Counted from the stretch's first letter, positions 29,491 to 38,518 are shown. The stretch: 49,118 nucleotides of DNA from Methylophaga sp. (GCA_030148085.1 JASBUF010000036.1:1-49118); one strand, 5' to 3'. Program-made: numbers and translations. The notes: generated from the sequence alone by a model not told the origin.

Positions 29491-30825
29491 TCAGCCGGCG
29501 GCGATCATCATGTTGTCCAGCAGAACCGAGCCGCAACGAATATTGCCACGCACATCCACATCACTGCCTACCGCCTGAATCCCGGCAAACATGTCCTGCA
29601 GATTACTGGCAATGGTAAATTCATCCACCGGATATTGGATCTGACCGTTTTCTACCCAGAATCCGGCAGCACCCTGCGAATAATCCCCATTCACGATATT
29701 GACGCCCATGCCCATGGTTTCGGTAACGATAATGCCTTTTTCCAGACGCTGAACCAGCTCGTTAAACCCATCTGCGACAGTGTTATCGATGGTCAGGTTA
29801 TGCACACCACCGGCGTTCGCCGTGGTTTGCAGCCCGAGACGACGTGCTGAATAGCTGTCCAGCACATAGCCCTGCAACACCCCGCCAGCGATAATATCGC
29901 GCGGCTGTGTGGCCACACCTTCAGCATCAAACATGGCACTGCCCATGGCTTTCAGCAGATGTGGCTGTTCGTGAATATGCATAAATTCAGGGAAAATCTG
30001 TTCACCCTGTTTATCCAGCAAAAATGTCGCTTTACGGTAAAGAGCACTGCCGCGAATCGCCGAAATCAGCTGGGCAAACAACGATGGTGCCACTTCAGGA
30101 CTGAACAACACCGGATACTTGCCGGTTTTGACCTCACCAGCGCCGAGACGGGCCAGGGTGCGTTCAGCGGCTTTCACCCCCACCGAGGCTGCTGAACTCA
30201 AGTCGGCCGCATCGCGAGCCACGTCATACCAGTAATCACGCTGCATGCCACGCTCATCACGGGCAATCAGGCTGGCCGACAGGCTGTGGCGTGAGCTGTT
30301 TGTCAGTCCGATAAAACCATGACTATTGGCATAAATCCGGGTACCATGATGACTGGATACGGTCGCGCCTTCCGAGTTACTGATACGTGAGTCGGCATCA
30401 AGACCTGCAGCTTCACATTCCGTTGCCAGCGCAATGGCCTGCTCAACCGTTAAATCCCAGGGGTGATACAGCGACAGGTCAGCAAGGTCGGTGGCCATCA
30501 AGCCTGCATCAGCGAGTCCTGCCGCTTCATCTGCCTGAGTATGGCTGGCGATATTGCAGGCCGCCTGTACGGCTTCGATAATCGCCGACTGACTCAAATC
30601 AGAGGTGCTGGATGAGGCCTTGCTATGACCGAAATAAACGGTAATGCCAAGTCCGGTGTCATTATTGTGTTCCAGTGTTTCCACATCACGCTGACGCACG
30701 GTAATGGACAAGCCCTTGCTCTGACTCAGGCCAACTTCCGCCGCACTCGCCCCCAGTTTCGTTGCCTGCGCCAACGCAAGCTCAGCAGCATGCTCCAGGC
30801 CGAGTTGTTGTATGGCTTTACTCAT
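29491..30825 (-). CDS. pmbA: PmbA/TldE, partner subunit of the TldD protease
   Basis: PmbA (TldE) forms a complex with the metalloprotease TldD, used in microcin B17 maturation and CcdA degradation. The 444 residues match the usual 450. Typical strings are SKGLSITVRQRDVETLEHN, TGLGITVYFG, SNSEGATVSSHHG, GKYPVLFSPEVAPSLFAQ, TANAGGVHNLTI and GAAGFWVENG. As expected for this subunit, it lacks the HExxxH metal site of TldD. tldD is not in the window. Its start overlaps the JAMM protease stop by 4 bp. Confidence 0.95.
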   Translation of the reverse strand: MSKAIQQLGLEHAAELALAQATKLGASAAEVGLSQSKGLSITVRQRDVETLEHNNDTGLGITVYFGHSKASSSTSDLSQSAIIEAVQAACNIASHTQADEAAGLADAGLMATDLADLSLYHPWDLTVEQAIALATECEAAGLDADSRISNSEGATVSSHHGTRIYANSHGFIGLTNSSRHSLSASLIARDERGMQRDYWYDVARDAADLSSAASVGVKAAERTLARLGAGEVKTGKYPVLFSPEVAPSLFAQLISAIRGSALYRKATFLLDKQGEQIFPEFMHIHEQPHLLKAMGSAMFDAEGVATQPRDIIAGGVLQGYVLDSYSARRLGLQTTANAGGVHNLTIDNTVADGFNELVQRLEKGIIVTETMGMGVNIVNGDYSQGAAGFWVENGQIQYPVDEFTIASNLQDMFAGIQAVGSDVDVRGNIRCGSVLLDNMMIAAG

Positions 30826-31229
30826 AGGATCAAATCAACTTCTTCAGTCTGATCAGCCAGCAGGTAAAAGCCGCGCATTTCCAATACCCCTTTGGTATTT
30901 AGCGAAATAATCAGATACAGCGCTTCACGGTAATTGGCTTCTTCCACATCCAGCTGTGACGGTAGCGGCGGACTACTTGGGTGTGAGTGATAAATAGCAA
31001 ACAAAGACTGGCCTTTTGCTTTCATGCTCTTGAACGCCGCCAACTGCTCACTGGCATTGAGCGCGAACAGCACGCTGGCATCGGTCGCCACATTTTCAAT
31101 CGGATAGCATTCACAGCGCTCATCAATCTGCCCGACCAGACCGCAGACTTCCTTAGCCGGCGATAACTGCGCCTGATGCAGTAACTGGTTGACCAGTGTG
31201 CGCGGGATTTGAACGGTTTTTCTTGTCAT
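30822..31229 (-). CDS. JAMM/MPN+ (M67-type) metallopeptidase
   Basis: The 135-residue protein contains the full JAMM zinc motif: upstream Glu in KEVCGLVGQ, then HSHPSSPPLPSQLD, which fits H-x-H-x7-S-x2-D. Bacterial JAMM proteins of this size cleave C-terminal extensions or conjugates of small ubiquitin-like sulfur carriers (for example Mec+ on CysO). It lies 4 bp after the MoeB-like E1 and overlaps pmbA. This E1-protease pairing suggests action on a ThiS- or MoaD-like protein encoded elsewhere. Confidence 0.92.
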   Translation of the reverse strand: MTRKTVQIPRTLVNQLLHQAQLSPAKEVCGLVGQIDERCECYPIENVATDASVLFALNASEQLAAFKSMKAKGQSLFAIYHSHPSSPPLPSQLDVEEANYREALYLIISLNTKGVLEMRGFYLLADQTEEVDLIL

Positions 31230-31233
31230 CTTG

Positions 31234-31983
31234 TTACCTGAATTGTGTACACACAGGACAATCCGGATCCTGCTTCATATTGATTTGACGCCAGCTCATT
31301 GTCAGCGCATCCAGAATCAGCAGCCGCCCGGCCAGACTCTCGCCAATGCCCATAATCAGCTTACAGGTCTCCACCGCCTGCACACCGCCAATCATCGACA
31401 GAATCGGCGACAAAATACCGGATTCGGAACAGGTCTGCTCCAGCTCACCCTTATCTTCATAAAGGCAACGATAGCATGGCATCTCCACCTTACGCGGATC
31501 ATAGACCGTCACCTGGCCTTCAAAGCGGATAGCCGCTCCGGAAACCAGCGGCAGTTTCTGCTGTTTGCTCACTTCATTGATTAGAAAGCGGGTGGCGAAA
31601 TTATCACTGCAGTCCACCAGCACATCGACATCATGGCTCGCTTCAATCAGCCCGGCTTTATCAAGTCGCTGCTTGATCCCTTGGATATCCACTTCAGGGT
31701 TCAACGCCAGCAGACGATCGGCTGCTGAGTCGACTTTGTCGCGGCCAATATCACTCTGACCGTGGATAATTTGACGCTGCAGGTTCGACAGCTCCACCTG
31801 ATCGTCATCCACCAAGCTCAGCTTGCCCACGCCAGCGGCTGCCAGATACATCGCTACCGGCGAACCAAGCCCTCCCAAGCCCACCACCATGACATGGGCA
31901 TCAAGCATTTTCTGCTGTCCCTTGATATCGACTTGTGGCAACAGAATATGCCGACTGTAGCGTAGCAGTTGATCGTCGTTCAT
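31234..31983 (-). CDS. moeB: MoeB/ThiF-family E1-like adenylyltransferase
   Basis: This 249-residue protein activates the C-terminus of a sulfur-carrier protein with ATP. The nucleotide loop VVGLGGLGSPVAMYLAAAG, the Asp and Arg in DDDQVELSNLQRQI, VDCSDNFATR and two zinc Cys pairs (CYRC and CPVC) are present. It lacks a rhodanese domain. The assignment to molybdopterin (MoeB) rather than thiamine (ThiF) rests on overall similarity, and no moa, moe or thi genes are nearby. The adjacent JAMM peptidase hints at a carrier needing proteolytic trimming. Confidence 0.88.
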   Translation of the reverse strand: MNDDQLLRYSRHILLPQVDIKGQQKMLDAHVMVVGLGGLGSPVAMYLAAAGVGKLSLVDDDQVELSNLQRQIIHGQSDIGRDKVDSAADRLLALNPEVDIQGIKQRLDKAGLIEASHDVDVLVDCSDNFATRFLINEVSKQQKLPLVSGAAIRFEGQVTVYDPRKVEMPCYRCLYEDKGELEQTCSESGILSPILSMIGGVQAVETCKLIMGIGESLAGRLLILDALTMSWRQINMKQDPDCPVCTQFR

Positions 31984-32054
31984 TAGATTCGGTGTAAAAC
32001 AAAAAAACTCATTATACCGCCAGCGTCATGGGCAACGCAGGTTCAGGCCGGAAA

Positions 32055-32900
32055 TCAGTTCGTAAAAGCGCCTAGCTGGCCCATAACGGCCCGGTCTTGT
32101 CCGCCAAAGTCCTGATGTGCCGTGATTTGCTCGAACCCCGCCTCAGCAAACAGGTTTTGCACATGCTCTGACTGGTCATAACCATGCTCCACCAGCAGCC
32201 AGCCGCCCGGCTTTAGACAACGCCGAGCCTGACTCACGATCTGACGGATATCATCCAGCCCGTCATCACCTGAAACCAATGCTGTTAGCGGCTCAAACCT
32301 GACATCGCCCTGCGCAAGATGCGGATCACTAGACTCAATATATGGTGGATTGGAAACAATCAGATCAAACGCCTGAGACTGAAAGCCTCCCAGCCAGGCC
32401 ATTTGTACCAGGCTCACATTGCTTAAGTCATGGCTTTGCCGGTTACGCTCAGCCAGTCTTATAGCAGCGGGCTGCAAATCCGTCGCTATCACGTTTATAT
32501 CTGAACGTTCAGCGGCTAGCGACAAGGCTATCGCACCGGTCCCGGTTCCTAAATCGACGATGCACATTCCCGGTTTTAACTTGCCGAGCGCCAAAGACAC
32601 CAATAATTCGGTATCTGGTCGCGGTATCAACGTTGAGGCATCAACAGCCAAGTCCAACGACCAGAAACCGCGGGTACCTATAATGTGAGCCACTGGTTCG
32701 CCTTGTTTGCGCCGCTCTATCAGGCTTGCAAATTGTTGCCACTGTGGCTCGGTCAAGCTGGCTTCGCTGGCAGTCATAAGTCGCACGGGTGAGCACTCAA
32801 GCACAAAACACAGCAAAAGTTGCACATCGATATCTGGGCTGGGCGAGTCGGCGAGTTCTAAGCGACCATAGGCCTGGGCGTCATGGATCGTCGACAGCAT
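32055..32900 (-). CDS. prmC: PrmC, release-factor glutamine methyltransferase
   Basis: PrmC methylates the Gln of the GGQ loop in release factors RF1 and RF2. The start is ATG 32900 (MLSTIHDAQAYGRL); a TTG seven codons earlier overlaps the upstream gene. The 281 residues show the N-terminal helical domain (EPVAHIIGTRGFWSL, TLIPRPDTELLV), SAM loop VDLGTGTGAIALSLA and catalytic NPPY. The gene usually follows prfA; here it lies 7 bp behind a receiver gene instead, and no prfA is in the window. Confidence 0.95.
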   Translation of the reverse strand: MLSTIHDAQAYGRLELADSPSPDIDVQLLLCFVLECSPVRLMTASEASLTEPQWQQFASLIERRKQGEPVAHIIGTRGFWSLDLAVDASTLIPRPDTELLVSLALGKLKPGMCIVDLGTGTGAIALSLAAERSDINVIATDLQPAAIRLAERNRQSHDLSNVSLVQMAWLGGFQSQAFDLIVSNPPYIESSDPHLAQGDVRFEPLTALVSGDDGLDDIRQIVSQARRCLKPGGWLLVEHGYDQSEHVQNLFAEAGFEQITAHQDFGGQDRAVMGQLGAFTN

Positions 32901-32907
32901 GTGGGAA

Positions 32908-33933
32908 TTAGACAAAAGCAAAAATCAACGCCGCCACAGCCACCACCACCGCCGCCAGAGCGAACTGTCGTTGCTGATTCAGCTGCGCTTTAAGCTTGGC
33001 GATTTCGTCGATTTGCTCTCCAAAAAACTGCTTTAACAGAGCCTCATTTTCATTTTTGAACAATTCCGGCATTCGAATATTCAATTGTTCATCCAACTTT
33101 GTCTCAAGCAAGGTCAGTAGATCATCTTTGAGTTCGGTCTGAAGTGTGGCCTTGAGTTCTGTTTGCCGCTCAGCAAGCCAGTCTTCGCCTTCACTGTGCA
33201 ACATGGCTGTAAGTTTGTCTCTTAAACCAAAATTTTCAACTGCGGCTTCAAACGCCTTATCCGCTGTACTTGAGACAACTTGTTCAGCTTGAGATGACAG
33301 GCTTTGTGTTAGCTCACTGATATGATGTTGAACCGTGTTTTTGACCTCATCAGTCATTTCTGACAACGCATCCAAGCCAGGCAATGATGGTTGCTCTGCC
33401 AATTTTGCCTCAACTTGTCGCTGCACGACCGCCACTGTTGAAGTGACCTTTTGCTCCAATTCTGGCAGCAACTGCTGGCGAACTGCTGCGATGAGATCGT
33501 CCAAATCAATACTGGCTGCAGTATTTGACTCTGACGCAGTGGCTTCAGCTGGTTCTTCAGTCGATGAGACCGCAGACAAGATCGAATCCAAAGCTTCCGC
33601 TGCTGGCGGCTTCGAGAGCACAGCAGCAGCCCCACTCTCGCGGGCTTGTGCCAGATCCGCCTCGGTATCCTTACCTGTGCAAACAATGACTGGAATTGAG
33701 GACAAGGCTGGGATTGCCTTGATTTGCCTCGTTGCGGTCAAGCCATCTATTCCGGGCATCATCACATCCATAAAGATGATGGTTGGCTCATGCCCTGGCT
33801 CTTGCAGCCAGGCCAGTGCTTCTTCACCACTTCCCTGTTCGACGATGTCGAATCCCTGGGCCTGAAGTAACTTGCTCAGCGTAAGCCGGGCAACGCGAGA
33901 GTCATCTACGACCAAAGCGGTTTTTGTCTGCAT
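32908..33933 (-). CDS. Response-regulator receiver protein with a long helical rod and C-terminal membrane anchor
   Basis: The start is ATG 33933 (MQTKTALVVDDSRVARL), preceded by AGGGGA; earlier in-frame starts lack a good site. The receiver (residues 1-120) is intact: DD acidic pair, phospho-acceptor Asp in FMDVMMPGIDG, Thr in VCTGKD and Lys in LSKPP. A long, charged, mainly helical region follows (about 150-315), ending in a single hydrophobic helix (FALAAVVVAVAALIFAFV) at the extreme C-terminus. This tail-anchored architecture has no DNA-binding or enzyme domain that I recognise. It lies between DUF3301 and prmC. Its partner kinase is unknown. Confidence 0.85.
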   Translation of the reverse strand: MQTKTALVVDDSRVARLTLSKLLQAQGFDIVEQGSGEEALAWLQEPGHEPTIIFMDVMMPGIDGLTATRQIKAIPALSSIPVIVCTGKDTEADLAQARESGAAAVLSKPPAAEALDSILSAVSSTEEPAEATASESNTAASIDLDDLIAAVRQQLLPELEQKVTSTVAVVQRQVEAKLAEQPSLPGLDALSEMTDEVKNTVQHHISELTQSLSSQAEQVVSSTADKAFEAAVENFGLRDKLTAMLHSEGEDWLAERQTELKATLQTELKDDLLTLLETKLDEQLNIRMPELFKNENEALLKQFFGEQIDEIAKLKAQLNQQRQFALAAVVVAVAALIFAFV

Positions 33934-33953
33934 GGTTTTCCCCTGAATTGGCA

Positions 33954-34265
33954 TCAACTGACGCGAAACGCATCCAAGCTGATGGATTCCACTTTTTTCC
34001 CTAACATGACGATTTCACCACGATAGCGCTGTTGCATATCGCTGGCAAACTCGAAAAAGTATGTGCGTTGTAATTGCATGCGGCCATTACGGTTACGTTT
34101 AAGGCGAATTTTTTGCCAGGCCACGGTATCGTTGAGAAAGCTCACCCCGGCATTGCCGCAATAGGCTCTGGCAGCCACGGTCGCTCTCTCAGCGACGCCG
34201 CGTGAGTCCCACCACAGCCAGCCAATGAGGCCCAATATCAGTAGCATCACGCTACTTTCATTCAT
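33954..34265 (-). CDS. DUF3301-family small membrane protein
   Basis: The start is ATG 34265 (MNESSVMLLILGLI), with GGGGAG 7 nt before it, overlapping the rsmE stop as ATGA. The 103 residues begin with one membrane helix (VMLLILGLIGWLWWDS) and continue with the DUF3301 pattern: AYCGNAGVSFLNDTVAWQKIRL, RNGRMQLQRTYFFEFAS and RGEIVMLGK. No function is known for the family. The next gene encodes the anchored receiver protein. Confidence 0.88.
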   Translation of the reverse strand: MNESSVMLLILGLIGWLWWDSRGVAERATVAARAYCGNAGVSFLNDTVAWQKIRLKRNRNGRMQLQRTYFFEFASDMQQRYRGEIVMLGKKVESISLDAFRVS

Positions 34266-34990
34266 GCCAAATCTCCCCATAAGGTCTGAACAACAGCGAG
34301 TGCGGCCACCGCCGCAGTTTCTGTTCGCAAAATACGTGGGCCGAACTGCAAAGCGGTAAAGCCGTGTTGTGCGGCCAGATCAAGTTCTGCTTCCGATAGG
34401 CCGCCTTCCGGTCCGATAAGCAAGCTCAACGTTTGGGGCTGTGGCAGATCATTAAAACTCTGAGTGGCACGCGGGTTGAGCACCAGTTTGAGTTCGTCGG
34501 TGGAGCCTGCCAGCGCCGCGTCCAATGTGGTCACTGCGGCCAGTTCCGGCAAACATGCCCGCCCGCTCTGCTCACAGGCGCTGATTAATACACCTTGCCA
34601 ATGGTCGAGTCGCTTTTGTGCGCGATCCTGCTTGAGCTGCACATTGCAACGCTCAGTGACCACCGGCACGATCGTTGACACACCCAGCTCTACCGCTTTC
34701 TGAATGGCAAAGTCCATCCGTTCACCGCGAGACACGCCTTGCAACAGGGTGATATTCAAGGGAGATTCACTCTGGTTCTCAATCGCTGTCATCAACTGCA
34801 CTTGCGAGTGCCGCTTTTCAACCTGTGTCAGTTCAGCTTGAAACTCCAGGCCTTTACCATCAAATAGGCGAATCACAGATCCCGGCCTGAGCCTGAGCAC
34901 CTGCACGGCATGCCGATGCACCGTATCCGGCAGGTCGAGTACCTGTTGATCCTGTCGCAGTTGCGGGCAATAAAATCGGGGAATTCGCAT
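34262..34990 (-). CDS. rsmE: RsmE, 16S rRNA m3U1498 methyltransferase
   Basis: RsmE methylates U1498 of 16S rRNA using S-adenosylmethionine. The 242 residues match the family: RIPRFYCPQ, HAVQVLRLRPGSVIRLFDGKG (PUA-like domain), the SPOUT knot with LLIGPEGGLSEAEL, and FGPRILRTETAAVAAL at the end. It overlaps DUF3301 by 4 bp and is divergent from the IMPase gene 98 bp away. Confidence 0.97.
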   Translation of the reverse strand: MRIPRFYCPQLRQDQQVLDLPDTVHRHAVQVLRLRPGSVIRLFDGKGLEFQAELTQVEKRHSQVQLMTAIENQSESPLNITLLQGVSRGERMDFAIQKAVELGVSTIVPVVTERCNVQLKQDRAQKRLDHWQGVLISACEQSGRACLPELAAVTTLDAALAGSTDELKLVLNPRATQSFNDLPQPQTLSLLIGPEGGLSEAELDLAAQHGFTALQFGPRILRTETAAVAALAVVQTLWGDLA

Positions 34991-35072
34991 CGGATTGGGC
35001 TATGAATAATCGTTATGACGCCTCGCAGTGTACCTTGTGCCGATGACAGATTGAATTAAATTCTTATGTCAC

Positions 35073-35081
35073 TGCTATACT
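35073..35081 (+). promoter_or_regulatory. Extended -10 promoter before the IMPase-family gene
   Basis: TGCTATACT fits the extended -10 form TG-N-TATAAT with one mismatch. Transcription would begin near 35088, directly at the ATG (35089), so the mRNA may be nearly leaderless. No strong ribosome site is seen. Confidence 0.4.
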
Positions 35082-35088
35082 CCGGAAC

Positions 35089-35883
35089 ATGAATATTGAC
35101 CGGCAGCAACTTCAGCACATTGTCAGAGACGTGGCTCGCACCACGCTGTTACCGCTGTTCAATAACGTCAACCGCGAGTACAAAAAAGACGGCAGTATCA
35201 TTACCGTGGCCGATAAGGCCATGCAGCATGCGTTGACGGAACGGCTGGCGTTGCTCTGTCCGGATGTGTTGCTGCTTGGCGAGGAAATGACTGCAGAGCA
35301 GCAGCAGGCCTTGCTCGACTCCGGCCAGCCTTTGTGGTGTCTGGACCCGGTCGATGGCACCAGTAATTTCGCCGCCGGGCTGTCGTTTTTCAGTGTTTCT
35401 CTCGCCTTAATCGAAGCCGGCCAGGTGATTGCGGGGGTCGTGCTCGACCCGATTCGTGATGAATGTTTTTCTGCCATTCGTGGAGAAGGTGCCTGGCTTA
35501 ATGATGCTCTATTGGTGACGGAAGACACCGGCCTCAGCCTAAAACGCAGTATTGCCTTTGTCGACTTCAAACGCCTGCCCGTAGCCCTGTCCACCCAACT
35601 GGTCAGCCACCGCCCCTATGGCTCGCAACGTAATCTCGGTTCGATTGCCTTGGAACTGTGCTGGCTCGCAGCAGGACGTGGTCATGTGTATCTGCATGGT
35701 AATCAGCATATCTGGGACTACGCAGCCGGTGATTTGATATTGGCCGAGGCCGGCGGCTATGCCGCGACGCTGGATGGTGACATACCGTTTAAGCCAACGC
35801 TGCAACCTCGCTCTACCTATGCCGCGGTGGATAAGCCCCTGTTTGAGCAATGGCAAAACGTGTTAGAAGCGATGACATCATGA
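35089..35883 (+). CDS. Inositol monophosphatase-family phosphatase (SuhB/HisN-like)
   Basis: This 264-residue protein shows the family's lithium-sensitive magnesium site: Glu in LLGEEMT, LDPVDGTSNFAAG, and WDYAAGDLILAEAGG near the end. Such enzymes hydrolyse inositol phosphate, histidinol phosphate or other sugar phosphates. Motifs do not settle the substrate. Its stop overlaps the pgeF start as ATGA. Confidence 0.92.
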   Translation: MNIDRQQLQHIVRDVARTTLLPLFNNVNREYKKDGSIITVADKAMQHALTERLALLCPDVLLLGEEMTAEQQQALLDSGQPLWCLDPVDGTSNFAAGLSFFSVSLALIEAGQVIAGVVLDPIRDECFSAIRGEGAWLNDALLVTEDTGLSLKRSIAFVDFKRLPVALSTQLVSHRPYGSQRNLGSIALELCWLAAGRGHVYLHGNQHIWDYAAGDLILAEAGGYAATLDGDIPFKPTLQPRSTYAAVDKPLFEQWQNVLEAMTS

Positions 35884-36620
35884 ACGATGCCTTCTTCACA
35901 CCCGACTGGCCTGCTCCAGCAGGGATTCGCGCCTGCTCTACAACACGGTTGGGCGGTATCAGCCAGCCGCCGTATAACAGCCTGAATCTGGGTTTGCACG
36001 TTGATGATAAGGTTGACGCTGTTCTGACTAACCGGCAACGTCTGACAGAATTGGCCGGTTTACCGACAGAACCTTTGTGGCTGGAACAGGTTCATGGCAC
36101 CGACGTCATTGATTCAACAGCGTGGATCAGCGGTTGTCTGGCTGATGCGATGTATAGCCGTCAGCCAGATCATGTCTGTGCCATCATGACCGCCGACTGC
36201 CTGCCCCTACTGTTCTGTGACACTGAGGGGAAACAAGTCGCTGCTGCACATGCCGGCTGGCGAGGGCTGCTGGATGGTGTTCTAAAAACGACTGTTGAAC
36301 AGTTTCATGGTGAGCGCAGCGATATCCTGGCCTGGCTGGGTCCGGCAATTGGAGCGCAGCAGTTTGAGGTCGGCAAAGAAGTTTTTGAGGCCTTCTGCGA
36401 GCGCTACCCTGACGCTCATGCCGCGTTTACACCAGTAGATGCCAGCCATTATCTGGCCGATATCTACCTGCTGGCACAACAGCAGCTTCACGCTCTTGGC
36501 ATCAGCGCGATATATGGCGGCGAGCATTGCACCTTTAGCGAAAGCGGTCGCTTTTTCTCCTATCGACGTGATGGTGTGACTGGCAGAATGGCATCGCTGA
36601 TCTGGATCGAGGCCAAATAA
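35880..36620 (+). CDS. pgeF: PgeF/YfiH-family purine nucleoside phosphorylase (multicopper-oxidase-like fold)
   Basis: The start is ATG 35880 (MNDAFFTPDWPAP), overlapping the previous stop. The 246 residues carry the family's metal ligands: His in LEQVHGTDVID, Cys in TADCLPLLF and His in AAHAGWRGLLDG. LACC1/YfiH proteins cleave purine nucleosides, and PgeF has also been linked to correct peptidoglycan building. The older name laccase is misleading. Confidence 0.95.
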   Translation: MNDAFFTPDWPAPAGIRACSTTRLGGISQPPYNSLNLGLHVDDKVDAVLTNRQRLTELAGLPTEPLWLEQVHGTDVIDSTAWISGCLADAMYSRQPDHVCAIMTADCLPLLFCDTEGKQVAAAHAGWRGLLDGVLKTTVEQFHGERSDILAWLGPAIGAQQFEVGKEVFEAFCERYPDAHAAFTPVDASHYLADIYLLAQQQLHALGISAIYGGEHCTFSESGRFFSYRRDGVTGRMASLIWIEAK

Positions 36621-36658
36621 GGTATCATTATCCGATTACGCTTTTTGTTTGGATAACT

Positions 36659-37465
36659 ATGGATTTACTTTACTGGATCATCGGTTTTAGCCTGCTCGGC
36701 GGCCTGCTCAGCGTGATGGTGGCATCGTCCTTCCTGCTGCTATCTGAAACCCGTCGTACGGTTGCCGTTCCGCACCTCGTCAGTTTTGCGATTGGTGCTT
36801 TGCTTGGCGCCTCGTTTCTCGGCCTGCTACCCCACGCGATTGAGAGTGAAGTCCAGATCGATCCGCACGAAATCGGCCTGACGCTGCTACTCGGCCTACT
36901 ACTGTTTTTCCTACTGGAAAAAATGGTGCTCTGGCGCCACTGTCACAGCCACCACGGCCATGAACACATTCCGGAACTGGACCGCCCCGACCATCATGGC
37001 GGCCATCATCACAAGCATCAGACGGCTGGCCCATTAATCATCATCGGCGACACGATTCATAACTTCGTCGACGGTATCCTCATCACCGCTGCCTTTATGA
37101 CCGATGTGCATCTCGGCATCGTCACGGCCCTTGCGATTGCCGCCCACGAAATCCCGCAGGAACTGGGCGACTTTGTGATCCTGCTACACAGTGGCTTTAG
37201 CCGCAGCAAGGCGCTGTATTTCAACATCTTATCCAGCCTCGGCACCGTGGCCGGTGCGCTGCTCGCCTACTTCATGTTGAATGATATGCAGCAGCTTCTG
37301 CCCTATATTCTGGTCGTTGCCGCTTCAAGCTTTATCTATGTTGCCGTGGCTGATTTGATTCCCGGCCTGCATGCCCGTGTTCAACCTAAAGAAACGCTGC
37401 AACAGATTGTGCTGATTACCTTGGGTATTGTGTTTATCTTTATTACCCACAGCACCCTGCACTGA
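36659..37465 (+). CDS. ZIP-family divalent metal transporter
   Basis: The 268-residue protein has about eight membrane helices and the ZIP metal motifs in the central helices: HNFVDGILI and HEIPQELGDFVILLHSG. A His-rich cytosolic loop with many HH and HGH pairs lies between helices 3 and 4 (about residues 98-122), as expected for zinc or iron sensing. Import of Zn, Fe or Mn is likely. It lies 3 bp before waaF. Confidence 0.93.
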   Translation: MDLLYWIIGFSLLGGLLSVMVASSFLLLSETRRTVAVPHLVSFAIGALLGASFLGLLPHAIESEVQIDPHEIGLTLLLGLLLFFLLEKMVLWRHCHSHHGHEHIPELDRPDHHGGHHHKHQTAGPLIIIGDTIHNFVDGILITAAFMTDVHLGIVTALAIAAHEIPQELGDFVILLHSGFSRSKALYFNILSSLGTVAGALLAYFMLNDMQQLLPYILVVAASSFIYVAVADLIPGLHARVQPKETLQQIVLITLGIVFIFITHSTLH

Positions 37466-37468
37466 TTC

Positions 37469-38497
37469 ATGCCTGCCGGACAGCCAAAAAAAATTCTGAT
37501 TATCGGCCCGTCATGGGTCGGCGATATGGTGATGGCACAATCACTGTTCATCGCACTGAAAGCCGATAACCCGGCCGTTGAAATTGATGTGCTGGCACTG
37601 GAGTGGACGCGGCCTCTGTTGCAGCGCATGCCGGAAGTCAGCCGCGCTATTGCCATGCCGGTCAGTCACGGCGTATTTGGTTGGTCCATGCGCAGGAAGA
37701 TGGGAAAACAGCTGAAACAGCAAGGCTATGATCAGGCCATCGTATTGCCAAACTCATGGAAGTCGGCTCTGATCCCTTGGTTTGCCGATATTCCGATCCG
37801 CACAGGCTGGCGCGGGGAAATGCGCTACGGCTTGCTGAACGATATCCGCATTCTAGACAAAGATGCGCTGCCAATGATGGTGCAGCGTTTTGTCTCTTTA
37901 GCCTACCCGTCCTCACAGGCTGCCGCCGCCCCTAGTTATACACCGCCGCTAATGCGGGCGAATGCGGTTAGCAATGCGGTAAATCCTGCGCGTCGGCGAG
38001 GACAAAAGCGGTTGCTTCTCTGTCCGGGTGCCGAGTTCGGCCCGGCCAAGCAGTGGCCACCGGAGTACTATGCCGCGCTGGCTCAGCGTTTTCTGCAACA
38101 AGACTGGCAAGTGCTGGTACTGGGCTCCAAGGCTGATCAGGATACAGCCGCCGAGATTGCTAGAGTGATTACCGGTGATCAGTCACAGTTTTTTAATCTC
38201 ACTGGCCAAACCCAATTAGAAGACGCGATCGACTTACTCGCCACCGCCGACCAAGTGGTGTCTAACGACTCCGGACTGATGCATCTCGCTGCCGCGTTGC
38301 AGCGACCATTGCTGGTGATCTACGGCCCAACGTCCCCGGCTTTTACACCGCCACTCGCGGACAATGCACGAATTGTACAAATCGATGTCGAATGTGGCCC
38401 TTGCTTCCAGCGCACCTGTCCGGAAGGCCATCATCGCTGTATGCGTGATCTCACGCTGGACCAGGTCATCGCCGCCATCAACACAGAACATAATTAA
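37469..38497 (+). CDS. waaF: WaaF, ADP-heptose:LPS heptosyltransferase II
   Basis: WaaF adds the second heptose to the LPS inner core at the inner face of the cytoplasmic membrane. The 342 residues (usual about 348) match family GT9: IIGPSWVGDMVMAQSLF at the start, ALEWTRPLLQRMPEV, LCPGAEFGPAKQWPPEYYA (ADP-heptose site) and VSNDSGLMHLAAAL near the end. It opens the LPS-core gene region. waaC (heptosyltransferase I) is not in the window. Confidence 0.94.
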   Translation: MPAGQPKKILIIGPSWVGDMVMAQSLFIALKADNPAVEIDVLALEWTRPLLQRMPEVSRAIAMPVSHGVFGWSMRRKMGKQLKQQGYDQAIVLPNSWKSALIPWFADIPIRTGWRGEMRYGLLNDIRILDKDALPMMVQRFVSLAYPSSQAAAAPSYTPPLMRANAVSNAVNPARRRGQKRLLLCPGAEFGPAKQWPPEYYAALAQRFLQQDWQVLVLGSKADQDTAAEIARVITGDQSQFFNLTGQTQLEDAIDLLATADQVVSNDSGLMHLAAALQRPLLVIYGPTSPAFTPPLADNARIVQIDVECGPCFQRTCPEGHHRCMRDLTLDQVIAAINTEHN

Positions 38498-38518
38498 ACA
38501 ACGTATTAGGTAAACCAG

